Shown: positions 1 to 12,439 of the stretch, one piece after another
Layout of the letters: each line of letters begins with the position of its first letter
Numbering within the stretch: position 1 is the stretch's first letter
Assembly (NCBI GenBank): GCA_958496175.1
Contig: OY292280.1
Location: 5,642,001 to 5,706,000, forward strand
DNA length: 64,000 nucleotides
Source: Sisyra terminalis
Taxonomy: Eukaryota > Arthropoda > Insecta > Neuroptera > Sisyridae
Direction: 5' to 3'
Notes under the pieces: model-generated
The model's input: only the letters and a program-made list of their open reading frames with translations
What the model was told of the DNA's origin: nothing
Databases searched by the model: none
Made by a program: the position numbers and the translations under genes

Positions 1-354
1 ATCCAAAAGTTCATTCCATTGCAATTGCAAAATTGTGCGGATTTTGAGGACTAACAAGCCCCGGCAAATCATAAATGTATAACCCTTAAAAACTATTCCA
101 TTAGTGAAATCTCAATTCTTGGACTGAATTTTTTTTTTCTTACTACCTATAATCAAATGTACAATGCATTGTAAATGAATACAGATTTTCAGGACTGCAA
201 ATCCTGCAAATCAAAAATGTATCATTCTATCAGTGAAATCTCAATTCTTAGACAGATTTTTTTTTTGTCTTACGACCTTTAATCCAAATATTCGTTGCAT
301 TGCAAAGTTTTACGGATTTGGAGGATTAAAAAACCCTTGCATATCAAAAATGTA
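1..354. repeat. Tandem repeat, unit about 140 bp, 2.5 copies
   Basis: The motif TCAGTGAAATCTCAATTCTT-(A/G)GAC with following T-run and CTTACNACC recurs, as does CAAATC(A)TAAATGTA. The array runs off the left edge of the window. Confidence 0.6.
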
Positions 355-1040
355 CTACGAATTTATTTCACGAATTTAGTTTCGGTCGTAGTTTCGGCTT
401 GACGACAGCCGAAACCGAAACGAAGCCGAAAGTTTGGTCGGACACTAGTCCTTACACCTGATAAGTTATTTCATAGTTTTAAATTCAAAATTTTATTGTG
501 GGAAAAGTTGATTTTCACAAACGATAGAAATATCTGGGTGAAAAGCGTGTTCAATGATGCGTCGATTTCCACTCGAAAAATAATTCACGAATGCCTTTTT
601 TCTTCTTCCATTTTTGGGTTGGAGGTGGAGGCTTTATATGATATTCTTTGATTTTTCTTATTTTCTTACTATTGAACAATATTTTCCCCAATTATCCAGC
701 CTTTTTATATTATTAGGTCGCGAAAGCCCAATTTTCTTAACATCTTTCTAAATCAATGATTAAATAATTAATATTTGGTAATTAGTTAATTAGTAAAGGA
801 AACTTTTTTTTTCACCAACAATTTCCCATCGATTGGTTGAAGAAAATTTTTGGAAAAACAAATGGTTTAAGCTTGGATCAGGTACGTCGGATTTTGAAAA
901 CTAAAGAGAACTGTAGGAAATAGTTTGGTAATTGTTTCTGAAAGTACCATTTACTCAAATGTATTTTTAACACAAATATTAACAGTTACCAATAATGCAA
1001 AAGCAATATTTATTTCCGTATATATTTAAATTATAAACTA

Positions 1041-1240
1041 AAGTTCATTTTAGCAAACTCAAATCTGGCAACGTTGTTTTTCCTACTTTGTTTTTAACTT
1101 GTTAATTTAATTCTTATATGGTATACTTTTCTCTATGGTGGCAAAATTTTCATTATGGACCGATTAATTCGCGAATTAAATTAACAACAAAGTCGAAAAT
1201 GTAACGTTGCCAGATTTGAATGTGCTAAAAGCGAATTGAG
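1041..1240. mobile_element. hAT-like MITE, GGCTCAAGT family, diverged
   Basis: Shares the CTGGCAACGTTG / CAACGTTGCCAG inverted ends and the palindromic AATTCGCGAATT core of the family. Terminal bases are degenerate and the target duplication is not clear. Confidence 0.65.
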
Positions 1241-1591
1241 CAAACATAAATTCATAAATCAATTTTGGCACCGAATTTTGTATCAATTTTTAAGCAAATT
1301 TTCTGCTTTTTATATGATTAACGTTGATTACTGTGAAGCATTTTTTTTTTGTTGATTTTAATTGGAGTTTTTAATGTTCATAAAGGGCTTTTAAAGGGTA
1401 TAAGCTTGGATCAGGAATGTTGAAATTTTCAGAACTGAAGAGAACTATTTCGAATTGTTTCGATATTAATCCTGTACGTATTGTGCACTCGAATGTAATT
1501 TGTACGTAAACTTTGACATATGCCAGAAATGAAGAAGCGACGGTTATTTTCAAATATATTTTAATATTGTAATATATAAAATTAAATTTTC

Positions 1592-1821
1592 GGCTCAAGT
1601 TCATTTTAGCACATCTACAATCTGGCAACGTTGCATTTTCGACTTTGTTTTAATTTAATTCGCGATGTTTTTGATGATGATTAATTTAATTCTAATATGG
1701 TATAATTCTCTCTTTTGTGGCTAAATTTTTATTATGGACTGATTTAATCGCGAATTAAATTAAAAACATAGTCAAAAATGCAACGTTGCCAGATTGTGGG
1801 TGTGCTAAAATGGACTTGACC
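1592..1821. mobile_element. hAT-like MITE, GGCTCAAGT family
   Basis: 230 bp with ends GGCTCAAGTTC and GGACTTGACC, flanked on both sides by AAATTTTC (1584-1591, 1822-1829). The interior is palindromic: CTGGCAACGTTGCATTTTCG near the left end pairs with its complement near the right end. Confidence 0.8.
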
Positions 1822-2204
1822 AAATTTTCTAAATAAACTTTACTTCTTTATGGGAAAAACACTTGTGAAAAACTGTGATGTATTATTATTAATGAAAGGA
1901 AACTCCAAAACATTTGCGAAATGAAAAATATACTTAGGTAATATTTATTGTTGCTATATTAAACTGTTTAATTTTTATGTTCTGTTATATATATTTGATA
2001 ATACATATTTGAAAATAACCGTCGCTTCTTCAATTCTGGTATATGTCAAATTTACGTACAAATTGTATTCGAGTGAACAATACGTACAGGAATAATAACG
2101 AAACTATTCGAAACAGTTCTCAGATTTCGACGTTCCTGATCCAAGCTTATACCCAAATTTGACCCAATACCCAATTTTTATTTTTAAATTTATTTAAAAT
2201 ATAA

Positions 2205-2427
2205 ACTCAAGTCCATTTTGGCACACCCACAATCAGGCAACGTTGCATTTTCGATTTTGTTTTTAATTTAATTCGCCATTTTTTTGATGATTTAATTCTA
2301 ATATGGTATACTTTTCTCTTTTGTGGCTAAATTTTCGTTATGGACCGATTTATTTGCGAATTAAATTGAAAACAAATTCGAAAATGCAACGTTGCCAGAT
2401 TTGAGTGTGCTAAAAAGGACTTGAGCT
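2205..2427. mobile_element. hAT-like MITE, GGCTCAAGT family
   Basis: Ends ACTCAAGTCC and GGACTTGAGC with the family interior. The flanking duplication is approximate (AATATAAA / AATATTAA). Confidence 0.7.
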
Positions 2428-2649
2428 GTAATATTAATAAAAAGGAACGATCTAAACTTATTACAATTTAAATATTTGAGTATAACCATTGGCATTAAAG
2501 GTCAAAATTTTCGTAAATTACCTTCGAGTAAACCAGACTTGAGGAATAATTTCGAAAACAATTCGAAACAGTTCTTTCAAGTTCTCGAAATCCGATGTGC
2601 CTGATCCAAACAATCTTATACCAAGCTATACCAATACTTGATATACTTA

Positions 2650-2856
2650 GGGCCAGTATTTTCACTCATGGGTAGATAAAACATTTCCTTAAGATAATAA
2701 CTTAATAGAGAAAAAATTATCTGTCAGATAATTCCCATACATTCATCCTACACAAATTACTATCCTTAAGTGAAAATACGCATATTTTCTCTATTCTTAA
2801 GATAAAATTTTAACTGAAAGATAAATGTCGCTATCTAGATGTGAAAAAACCGGCCT
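2650..2856. mobile_element. MITE with GGGCCAGTATTTTCAC ends
   Basis: Inverted ends GGGCCAGTATTTTCAC and (reversed) AAGGCCGGTTTTTTCACATC, AT-rich interior of about 200 bp containing repeated CTTAAGATAA motifs. Confidence 0.5.
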
Positions 2857-3189
2857 TTTTTAGATACTAATATAGTTATTATACTTATACCAATACTTAG
2901 TCCAAGCTTTACCAAACAAACTTAAAAGTTTTGTTGGTTAATCGGTATCGGCTTGTTTGGTCACTTATTGTATACATAGCAAAAAAGTTGATTGTGTTTT
3001 GTTTGTATAGTGTTTTGTTTTTGCGAATTTGTTTCAAGCTATTTTAATGGTTGTGATTCTAACAATTAAAAGCACTGAGCTTTTTGAGAATATTTAAGAT
3101 GAATGGAAGAGAAATGGAGGGGGTGGGTGGGGTTGGGGGTGGGGGGAATGAAAAATGCGCATATTTTGTGTGAAATTTCACTTTGAAAT

Positions 3190-3505
3190 CTGGAATATAA
3201 AGGCGAGGAGCTTTTATTTGTGTTGCCAGAACTACACGTAGGTTTAATGAGTGGTCGGGCGAAAGCTTTCTGAGCTTTTTTCGCTGTCGAATGGATGTGC
3301 CGGTGAATTGTCGGGAAGCATTGCGCACAATTCGCGTGACTCGTGCAACTTCGCACCATTTGCATCGAAACCGAAACAGTTGTGTTCGAAATTTGAATCC
3401 GATAACATCGAAAAAGCTCCCGAAAGCTCATCGACTTACACGCGGTTTCGGCTATCACACATTCGTATCAATCAATCGACGGCAAATATTCAGCGTATTC
3501 CACAG
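3190..3505 (+). promoter_or_regulatory. Possible promoter and noncoding first exon of the R7BP gene
   Basis: This block is less AT-rich than its surroundings and rich in CpG. It has a TATA-like AATATAAAGG at about 3191-3200 and ends in a good donor (CCACAG followed by GTAACG, exon end 3505). No convincing protein is encoded. A 5' UTR acceptor (TTATTACAG, exon start 17788) lies ahead of the R7BP start codon, so a leader intron of about 14 kb from here is plausible. It could also serve another transcript. Inference only. Confidence 0.35.
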
Positions 3506-4029
3506 GTAACGACCGCATTGTATTACACAAATCATTGATTACCAAACTTCATGTACCACACGAAAACATTTGCTGTTACAAATATCGAAAAAGTTTCAAT
3601 GATAAAAATTTAGAAAAAGTTTTCCTGGAAAATTTTTTGTCATTCATCAACTTCATGACAAATCGCAAAAACAAAAAAGCTCAAAACTACATCACTATTT
3701 AAATTTCACTAAACTAATATCAGTAACTTCGGCTGGATGGACAAAAAAGTGCACCTACAGGCAATTGTTTTAAAACAAAAATTGTTTTGACAAAACTTTT
3801 CACCCGCAACTTTTTTTCAACTTCAAAAAAATATTAATTGTAAGGTATTATAAAAATATTACTCTCTATTTAATTTTTTTATAATTTAACTGTTTTCAAT
3901 TTTGATAAAAATTACGACGAATTTCACCCTTTTATTATATACAAATGGTCCATCTCCATTTCTATTTTATAATTATTTATACGCATTTGTTTTAGGACTT
4001 TGTTTTACTATTAATTATAATTATATATG

Positions 4030-4390
4030 ATATTATAACATGTTTTACATTTAAATGTGTATACAAAAAAATTGCATTTAGCGTCTTGCTGTGTTTTTCC
4101 CAAACCATCAAAGTAAATAAAGGGGGAGCGGTCAAGTCCATTGAGATAGAACATGTTCTAAATCAGGGGTGAGCAAACTTAGCACTGGTATAAGAATATA
4201 TATAAGACTGGGCCAAAAAATCGGCAACATGTTTTTGATTTAAATGTGAGTGTACAAAAAAATTGCATATAGCGTCATGCTGTGTTCTCCCCAAACCATC
4301 AAAAGTAAATAAAGAGGAAGCGGTCAAGTCCATTGAGATATTATGTTCTTAATCAGGTGTGAGCAAACTTAACACTGGTATAAGACTTTA
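4030..4390. repeat. Tandem pair of about 185-bp units
   Basis: AAAAAAATTGCAT(T/A)TAGCGTC at 4066 and 4257 and GAGCAAACTTA(G/A)CACTGG at 4171 and 4361 mark two diverged copies. Confidence 0.65.
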
Positions 4391-4673
4391 CATAAGATTT
4401 GACCAAAAAAATCGACTAATTTTTTTTGAAAAGTATAACGAAAATATTGTTCTAGGTTACATCAAGGTTTCATTCATTTCCCGACTTCTTCCGGTACAAT
4501 AATAACCAAAATTTGGTGTTGTAAAGAAAAGTTATAACTTCTGAAAATATCAAGAAACCAATGATACAAAAATAAAAAGTTATGGTTTGGAAGTATTATT
4601 GTATTTGAAGAAGTGGGGAAACCAATGAAATGTGTAGAACAAAAATTAGTAAATTATAAGTAGTAGTATACAG

Positions 4674-5265
4674 TAGACTGGGTCAAAAAAATTGACTATT
4701 TTTTTTTTTTGAAAAGTATATCGAAAATATTGTTCAAGGGGACAAAAAAAAAATATCGGGAAGGTTTGAGCCCTTAAGATTAGTATTAAAAGGTCTATCA
4801 TCTTTAATTTCGATTTTTTATTTGTACTTTCATTTTTGCGTCAATGCTGTTAAACTATCAAGATAAAAAAATTCTTTGCCCATATATTTATAGAAAATAA
4901 AATTCCCTACAAAAAACGTTTCCTCAAAAATTTTTGTCAGACACGCCGTTTCCAAATAATCAAGCTTCAGACGTTGATATAATTTTTAGATTTATCTTCT
5001 TTTTTTGGGAATTTTGTAACTAACGAACAAATAAATATATAGAAATTAACAATATAGATTCTTGAAGGAAATTTAATGCTCTATAAAAAAGGTCTTTTAA
5101 CGTTTTTACAAAAAATCACTCTTTAAAAATTGGTTAAACAACGAAAAAAACAATAATTTAATTTTTCCTTCAACTTTAATTATGAATAACTTTTGAAAAA
5201 GTGATTTTATGTAAGAATGATTAAAGACCTTTTTTGTAGAGCATTAAATTTCCATTAAGAATTAA
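4674..5265. mobile_element. Family 1 palindrome, truncated copy
   Basis: Begins at the same GACTGGGTC end as the neighbouring full copy and matches it to about 5265, where it breaks before the right arm is complete. Confidence 0.6.
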
Positions 5266-5402
5266 TAAAATAACACTTTTCTGGATTAATCGAATCAATT
5301 TTTAATTTATTATTTTTCAATTCGGCAACGTTTCGTCACGTATCGTGACTTCCTCAAATGTCAAATTATTAAACATATAAAATATAATGCATTATATTTA
5401 CT

Positions 5403-6380
5403 AGACTGGGCGAAAAAAATTGACTATTTTTTTTTTTTTTGAAAAATATATCGAAAATATTGTTCAAGGTGACAAAAAAAAATATCGGGAGGGTTTGAGC
5501 CCTTAATATTAATATTAAGAGGTCTGTCATCTTTAATTCCGATTTTTTATTTGTTCTTTCATTTTGGCGTCAATGCTGTCAAACTATCAAGATAAAAATA
5601 TTTATCTGCACAAATATTTATAGAAAATTAAATTCCCTACAAAAAACGATTCTTTAAAAATTTTGGTCAGACACGCCGTTTCCGAATAATCAAGCTTCAG
5701 ACATTGATATAATTTTTAGATTTATCTTCTTTATTTTGATTTTGGAATTTTGTAACTAACGAACAAATAAATATATGAAATAAACAATATAGATTCTTAA
5801 ACGGAATTTAATGTTCTACAAAAAAGGTTTTTTCAAGTTTTTACATACAATCACTCATTCAAAATTGGTTCAACAACGAAGAAAACAAAAATTTAATTTT
5901 TCCTTCAACTTTAATTGTGAATAACTTTTGAAAAAGTGATTTTATGTAAAAACGTTAACAGACGTTTTTTGTAGAGCATTAAATTCCCTTAAAGAATCTA
6001 TACTGTTCATTTCTATATTTTTATTTGTTCGTTAGTTACAACATTTCAAAATTAATAAGATAAATTTAGAAATTATATCAATGTCTGAAGCTTGATTATT
6101 CGGAAACGGCATGTCTGGCAAAAAATTTTAACGAGAACTTTTTTGTAGGGAATTTAATTTTCTATAAATATATGGCAGGTGATTTTTTTTTACTTTGATA
6201 GTTTGGCAACATTGACGCAAAAATGAAAGCACAAATAAAAAATCGAAATTAAAGATGATAGACCTTTTATTATTAATATTAAGGGTTCAAACGTTCCCGA
6301 TATTTTTTTTTGTCACCTTGAGTAATATTTTCGATATACTTTTCAAAAAAAAAGAATAGTCAATTTTTTTGACCCAGTCT
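5403..6380. mobile_element. Kilobase palindrome, family 1 (TA-flanked, GACTGGG ends)
   Basis: Starts GACTGGGCGAAAAAAATTGA and ends with its complement (TTTTTTTGACCCAGTC) next to TA on both sides; the arms pair through nearly the whole 978 bp. No open frame of note. This is a foldback/MITE-like element of the Tc1/mariner-style TA class by target only. Confidence 0.7.
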
Positions 6381-6789
6381 ACTGTAAACTACTACTTATA
6401 CTTTACTAATTTTTGTTCTACACATTGCATTGGTTTCCCCACTTCTTCAAATACTATAATACTTCCAAACTATAAGTTAACTTTTTATTTTTGTATCATT
6501 GGATTCTTGATATTTTCAGGAGTTATAACTTTTCTTTACAACACCAAATTTTGGTTATTATTGTACCTGAAGAAGTCGGGAAATCAATGAAACGTGTTGT
6601 ATAAAAATTTAAAAAATATTCAGAAACAAAGGGAATATTAATAATCATAATTCAACTTTGGAAAACTTGTGTTTTTCATGAACATTTTCTTTATGCTGCA
6701 AAAATGAAAAAACATAATTTTTCTTGCAATTTTTTTACTACTATACATCCTGAAGAGGTCAAAGCATTGGTGGCAAAACGACGGATATA

Positions 6790-7260
6790 AATAAAAAGTA
6801 ATTACAGTTTTCTGTTGTGAATCGTTCCATTAAGTTCCACGATGAAAATTGAGACGTGGACTGAGAAAAATTGGGGAAAATTTAAGGCCAAACCGGTACG
6901 CTAAATAGTCTCCTGGTGTAAATAAATAATGAGTGTGATTTTAATAATAAATCAATGTTGCCAAAGTTTTTTCACTGAACTTAAGCAAACAGGTTGCTCA
7001 TTAAAAATGAAATGTCACCGTCATGAATTAAGTGATGCATCAAAGCATTCCTGAGGGTTCGCTGTTTGCCCACAAAACTTCAATGTCACCCTCACCCCCC
7101 GCACCCTTGTCCCCGGTCTCTAATTAATTATCTAGAAGTTGATTAATCAGTAATGAAGAGGCAATTTGCTAGATTGAATGTCCGGTTGTTTCGTTTCAAA
7201 TCCTATATTAATTGGTTTGCTCGAATCGTTTTCGTTCCAATTGCCTACGTTGCAAATCGT
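6790..7260. promoter_or_regulatory. Non-repetitive intronic/upstream block with homeodomain-like sites
   Basis: No copy elsewhere in the window and no TE ends. It contains clustered TAAT cores (TCTAATTAATTATC, TTGATTAATCAGTAATG) and a conserved-looking C-rich stretch. It could be an enhancer of the R7BP gene, or simply unique intron DNA. Confidence 0.25.
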
Positions 7261-7889
7261 AAAAATCGATGAAAAAATATTCGACTGTCAGCATTTACAT
7301 ACGTAAGTCGAACAACTAACGAATTCCTAAACATTGTTATGTTTTAACTTTCATTTGATGGATTCGTTGGAGTTGTATTCCAGGACAAACTACTTTATTT
7401 CACACTATTAACTCATTTATTTAGTCACAACAATCGTTTATTTCACTATTTAATTTGTAACGATTCTCCTTGGGTTCATCTTTAGCAAATTTTATCATCT
7501 TTCATCTCATTTTGCTTGTCCGCTCCCCCTTGATTTTCATGGCTCGGATACACAGCAGGACGCCAAATGCAAGGCATTTATACACACATCTAAATTTTAG
7601 GAATGTTACAATATTCATTGAACCAACAACCACTGGGTACTTAGTTTGATAAAGTTTCCAATTCTCTGAAATGTCTACGATGGAAATCTCATCAAATTTC
7701 CGCAGTCTGAAATAAACCACTCGAATTAAAGTTTCCTGTGAAGAAGACAAGATGCTGTCACGAACAGTGTTGGAAAGTGAAAACTTTTTGCTCCAACTAA
7801 CTTATAACGATTAATTCGTGAATATATTTCAAAACAAAAAACGGTCGTTGATATATCGTAACCCAAATATCCATTTTTCATTTTGGTTA

Positions 7890-8765
7890 GTTTTTTTTCC
7901 AAAGCAATATCGTCCAGTTTATATACTTTTGTAAAATTTATTCTGGTTGTATTTCTTAGATATAATTTACAAATGTAAACTACTACTGACGAATTGTTCT
8001 GATATGTATTTCGATTGTCAAGCTTCATCCTTAAGTAGTATTGGATTGTTTCGTACCTAAGGGAACGTTCAAATATTACGTAACGTTGTTTTTTTTTCAA
8101 TTTTTGTACCCCCCCCACGTAATAATACATTTATACCCCCTCCTTAATAAACATAACACATAATAACGTTTCATTGAACCCCTCCCCCTGGGTTAAAATG
8201 TTACGTAATACTTTGAATGTTCCCTAACGTTCATTAAGTTGGAATTACACTTTTAGAACAAGTAAAAAATAATTACTAAATATTTTCTTGCTTTTTTGTA
8301 GCTTAAGACATTTGAAAGAAAAAAATTTTTCCTCACATATTTCCCAGAAAATTCCTATATATTCTTATAAAGCTTTTCTTTAAATATTCAAATTTCGATT
8401 TTTTTTTCCAAAGCAATATTGTCCAGTTTTTACAGTTTTATAAAAATTATTGTGGTTATATTTCTTAGATATAATTTTCCAAAGTAAACTACTACTGACG
8501 AATTGTCCTGATATGTATTTCGATTGTCAAGCAACCTTCCTTAAGTAATATTGGATCGTTTTGTACCTAAAGTTCGTTAAGTTAGCATTACACTTTTAGA
8601 ACAAGTAAAAAATAATTACTAAATATTTTCTTGCTTTTTTGTAGTTTAAGAAATTTGAAAAAAAAAAAATTTTTCCTCACATATTTCCCAGAAAATTCCT
8701 ATATATTGCTAAATCACCTTATACAGCTTTTCTTTAAATATTCACATTTCAATTTTTTTTTCCTC
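7890..8765. repeat. Tandem duplication of about 350 bp
   Basis: The stretch beginning CCAAAGCAATATCGTCCAG at about 7898 recurs at about 8407, followed in both by ACTACTGACGAATTGT, then the CTTGCTTTTTTGTAG segment (8289, 8630). A third partial unit begins at about 9040. The first unit carries the 165-bp MITE. Confidence 0.65.
8060..8224. mobile_element. TA-flanked MITE, 165 bp, with a preserved empty site nearby
   Basis: Ends AGGGAACGTTCAAA and TTTGAATGTTCCC, flanked by TA. The neighbouring tandem unit at about 8565-8575 reads GTACCTAAAGTTCG without it, which defines the insertion point. Confidence 0.7.
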
Positions 8766-8799
8766 ACTTAGTATAGAAATAGGCTCTAAAATATAAGTA

Positions 8800-9020
8800 C
8801 AGTGTAATCTCACTAATCCGGCACTATTAAAAACCGGAGGGTGCCGGATTATTGGAATGTTCGGATTACTGGATTATAGTGAAAAATTCATAGGTAATGA
8901 ATAACATAAAACATTTCATTGAGCGCACAGTTATAGAGGGGCGAGGAAGGCGTGGGCGGAGGGTGCCGGATAATTGGACGTGCCGATCTATCGAAGTGCC
9001 GGACTAGTGAGATTATTCTG
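8800..9020. mobile_element. pogo/Tigger-like MITE, 221 bp, copy 1
   Basis: Starts CAGTGTAATCTCACTAATCC and ends with the inverse (GAGATTATTCTG), flanked by TA on both sides. CAGT ends, TA duplication and the 'TCTCACTAATCCGGCAC' type terminus fit pogo-like elements. Confidence 0.75.
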
Positions 9021-9167
9021 TATAAAGTTTATAAAATTTGCTAAATCGCTTTATAAAGCTTTTCTTTAAATATTTAAATTTCGATTTTTTTCCCCACTTT
9101 TATTATACAATCCCCACCACGTGACGCTACTGGTAGTAGTATAGAAATAGGTTCTAAAATATACGTA

Positions 9168-9388
9168 CAGTATAATCTCACTAATCCGGCACTTCGATAG
9201 ATCGGCACGTCCAATAATCCGGCACCCTCCACCCACGCCTCCCTCGCCCCTTTACATTTATTCCCGCTATGAAATGCTTTATTTTATTCATTACCTATGA
9301 CTTTTTCACTATAATCCAGTAATCCGAACATTCCAATAATCCGGCACCCTCCGGTTTTTAATAGTGCCGGATTAGTGAGATTACATTG
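9168..9388. mobile_element. pogo/Tigger-like MITE, 221 bp, copy 2 (inverted)
   Basis: Same length and ends as copy 1 but with the interior reversed; TA flanks. The flanking sequence (GTATAGAAATAGG.TCTAAAATATA) also resembles that of copy 1, so the second insertion sits in a duplicated segment. Confidence 0.75.
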
Positions 9389-10680
9389 TATATACAATAT
9401 GGTAGTTATAAAGTTTATAAAATAGTAAAGATTGGAAGTAATGTTCTTGGTTGAAATATTTATGAAAAGATCCTTCTAGGAATCAATCTACTTCATTTTC
9501 ATATAATTTTTTACATAGTATTCATATATGGTACCGTTAAAATATAAAGATTATATAAAACTAGTAACTTCCCGTGCAATATTCACAGCTTACTGATAAC
9601 AACTGACAAATGGTAAAAATTAGTAATTGAAGTTATCCGGAATCATAACAATTGGTTAATTTAAATTAGAGCCACTAATTGTATTTCACTCACATATATG
9701 TGTTTACAATCTCTGTTCTCTGTCTTTACTGACATTTTTATTACGTTTTTAACCTATATTAAATTTTGATGCAATAAAAATTATTTGATGGAAATTTTTA
9801 ATGGTTATACTTATTATGACTTTCAAGGACTCTAGGTTTAATAAAAGTTCGTAAGTCGAAAATTTTTCACAATTTACCTTTGGCGCAATTTTCACCGGGT
9901 AGTTACTGGTTTTTGAGCGGCCACCTTGACCACTCGTCCATGCTTTGTGTACCAATTGCAAAGTATTGATAAATAATCTATTACATCCGAAAATGTTGAA
10001 CAAATTTGGGTCCCTGTGTCATATTATAGCAGCGGTATTGTTTCCATTGTTTCCATGTCTTATTAATACCGAATGCAATTAGCGTGCATTACTAATCATT
10101 TGAAAATCTAAAGTGTATTTTAGATGGAAATTTAAAGCCAAACATATCAAATTATTTATGGAAATTCGTCATTGTGTTATATTGATCGCATTGAGGTTGA
10201 ATTAACGTTCATAATTAATCTAATTAAATTTATATTTAAACACAAGTCAGATTCGTTAATTAAGGCTGACAAACTGGAAATATTTTTTTTTATTTTGTTC
10301 AAATTACAAACTTGATTCATCTACCTATCGGATTGATGAAACTAAATACGTTTTTAACTTTTAATTAGACTCCAAATAAAAACAACCCCATCTCCATCTG
10401 TTGAACAATATTGTGCAACTCCCGCTTTGTTCCCGTGTTGTGAAAACACAAGTTTCACATTTGATTTCTATAATTTTCATCACATTTTCATCAGCGCATA
10501 GGCTATTCTAATTAAAACTTTTTATTTAGTTTCGGTTTGGTTATTTTTCCAAGGGATGTTTTTCCCTCGTTTTGACTTCGGCGAATGGACGTTGCGACAA
10601 CAAATTACAGTTTTATGCTAATAGATCAAAGCAATAATGAAGTCTGTGGTACAATAAATTACGCTAAGTTACATCTTATT

Positions 10681-11498
10681 CTGTGTATACAATATATAGA
10701 ATATATTGCGGTCCAATTTATGTAGTATAATTTAGTATAATAATATATAAAAATCGTGACGTATTGCCCAGATACGTATTTCGATTGCCAAGCAATCTTT
10801 CTCAGTAGTCATCAAGTAGTTTGGATCACTCCGTAACTGCTTTGTGATGATTCAATGTATCAATGAATCAATATACTGTATAAAGTTTTTTTTGCTTGTC
10901 CGCTCCCCCTTTATTTTTATAGCTCGGTGAGTACACAGCAGGACGCCAAATGCAAGGCATTTACACACACATCTAAATTTTAGGCATGTTACAATATTCA
11001 TTGAACCAACAACCACTCGGTACTACATTAGTACCTTAATCAATGAATCATCACAAATCGAGATTCGAATCAAACCTGTTTTAAAGCGGCCACGTAGACC
11101 GCTCGGCCAGTAGAAATGTTAGTATTTATTTATAAATATCCAAGTAATAAATTCCCAAAAATCCATTACGCCTAATGGTGATTCGTAAGCTGGGTTCACT
11201 GCCTTCTTTATAATTTGGGTCCCCTAATTTGTTTTGTTTGCCTCTTATCGGAAAAAAATTCCAAATAGCTTAAATTCCAAATGTTGTAGAAACGGAGTCA
11301 CGGAGTGATCCAAACTACTTGATGACCATTGAAGAAGAATGCTTGGCAATCGAAATACGTATCTGGGCAATACGTCACGAATATTTTTCTTTCAACTTCT
11401 GTTCAAATTTATGTTTATGGTATGATTTTTATATATTATTATATTAAATTATACTACATAAATTGGACCGCAATATATTCTATACATTGTATACACAG
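10681..11498. mobile_element. Inverted-repeat element with internal SINE and repeat insertions
   Basis: The left end (CTGTGTATACAATATATAG) and right end (TTGTATACACAG) continue inward as paired arms of about 160 bp containing TATTTCGATTGCCAAGCA. The centre holds a 130-bp repeat also found at 7512-7642 and a tRNA-like SINE head. A related arm is at 16434-16640. Confidence 0.55.
11035..11115 (-). repeat. tRNA-derived SINE head
   Basis: On the minus strand GGCCGAGCGGTCTACGTGGC is followed by the B-box-like GGTTTGATTCGAATC. This matches the A and B boxes of a Ser/Leu-type tRNA but lacks a foldable acceptor stem, so it is a SINE promoter, not a tRNA gene. Confidence 0.5.
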
Positions 11499-11699
11499 TA
11501 TAACTGTTCAAAGTCAGTGAAAAAAATCTTATTTTGATTACTTCTTATTCCCCAAATACTTTCGTATTCATTAGACCACCTCAAACGGCATTGAACTGGG
11601 CAGAATAGTAAGTGAGAAGCAATTTCGTTTCCTCCATTTGCTATACGCACTTGACCCAATATTTATTTTTTTAAATTGGTGATGCAGTCTCAAATTTCG

Positions 11700-12075
11700 G
11701 GTCCTATTAGTAGATCTACCAGCAATCTGATATCCGTTCGTTTTTAGCTTAATATTCTCGTATTATGTTCTTTCGGAGGTTTCATTATCATAACCTTTAA
11801 GGAATTATTCCAGGATTTATTTAGTGCTCCGCATTTCGGCACTACTATAGCCGATTCTGGGACCATCAATGGCATACTTAAGCTTACCTCCTCTGCTCCG
11901 CAGTGCTTTGCAGTCCCAGATCAATTTGGAGTTCACCTGGTTAGAATCAACTGCTTTAATTGTAGCTTGGTTATCTGAGAAGATTCATATAATGTTATTG
12001 TGATAATTTCTTCTCATCTTTTCCAGTAGGCAAATGATGACGTAGACCTTTGCCTGGAATAATGTAGGTATTTTT
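11700..12075 (-). pseudogene. Non-LTR retrotransposon RNase H domain fragment 1
   Basis: On the minus strand one frame reads LFQAKVYVIICLLEKM, an in-frame TGA, then IFSDNQATIKAVDSNQVNSK and LIWDCKAL. This matches the RNase H domain at the C-terminal end of LINE ORF2 (FQAEVYAI ... ICSDSQAALKAL ... LVWEC). The Glu of the first motif is Lys here and a stop interrupts the strand, so it is dead. Confidence 0.7.
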
Positions 12076-12439
12076 CCAGATATAATATGGGAGGTAAATT
12101 TCTTTCCCCGCTATATTTCCTCGATTTATTTGACTTAGAATTGGTTCCTATAGTTTGGAGATCCTTTCTCAAATTGGTGTCCTCTTAATAGACTAATCAG
12201 TAATCTGATATTCCTGCATCCTAAGGCTAGAAGTCTTTTTATATACCTAATGTACTTTCAAAGGATTCTTTAACATAACATAGTGTCTCAGTAATAAACC
12301 AACCAGCATGTTGATATTCTTTCTTCCTAGAAGTCTTTTATTATGTTCCTTCAGAGGTTTTTTTTTTAGCATTACCGTTGATAATTGCCTCTTGAGTTAT
12401 TCCCGGATTTTAGTCAGTTTTGTGAATATTAGCACTGCT

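Larger units (their letters stand above)
868..2622. mobile_element. Nested cluster of palindromic elements with AAGCTTGGATCAGG ends
   Basis: Outer ends (GGTTTAAGCTTGGATCAGG near 868; CCTGATCCAAACAATC near 2595-2622) enclose a second, shorter copy with the same ends at about 1398-2153. hAT-like MITEs sit inside at 1041-1240, 1592-1821 and 2205-2427. The first and third share left flanking sequence (TTTAAA[A/T]TATAAACT), so part of the cluster arose by duplication. Confidence 0.6.
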
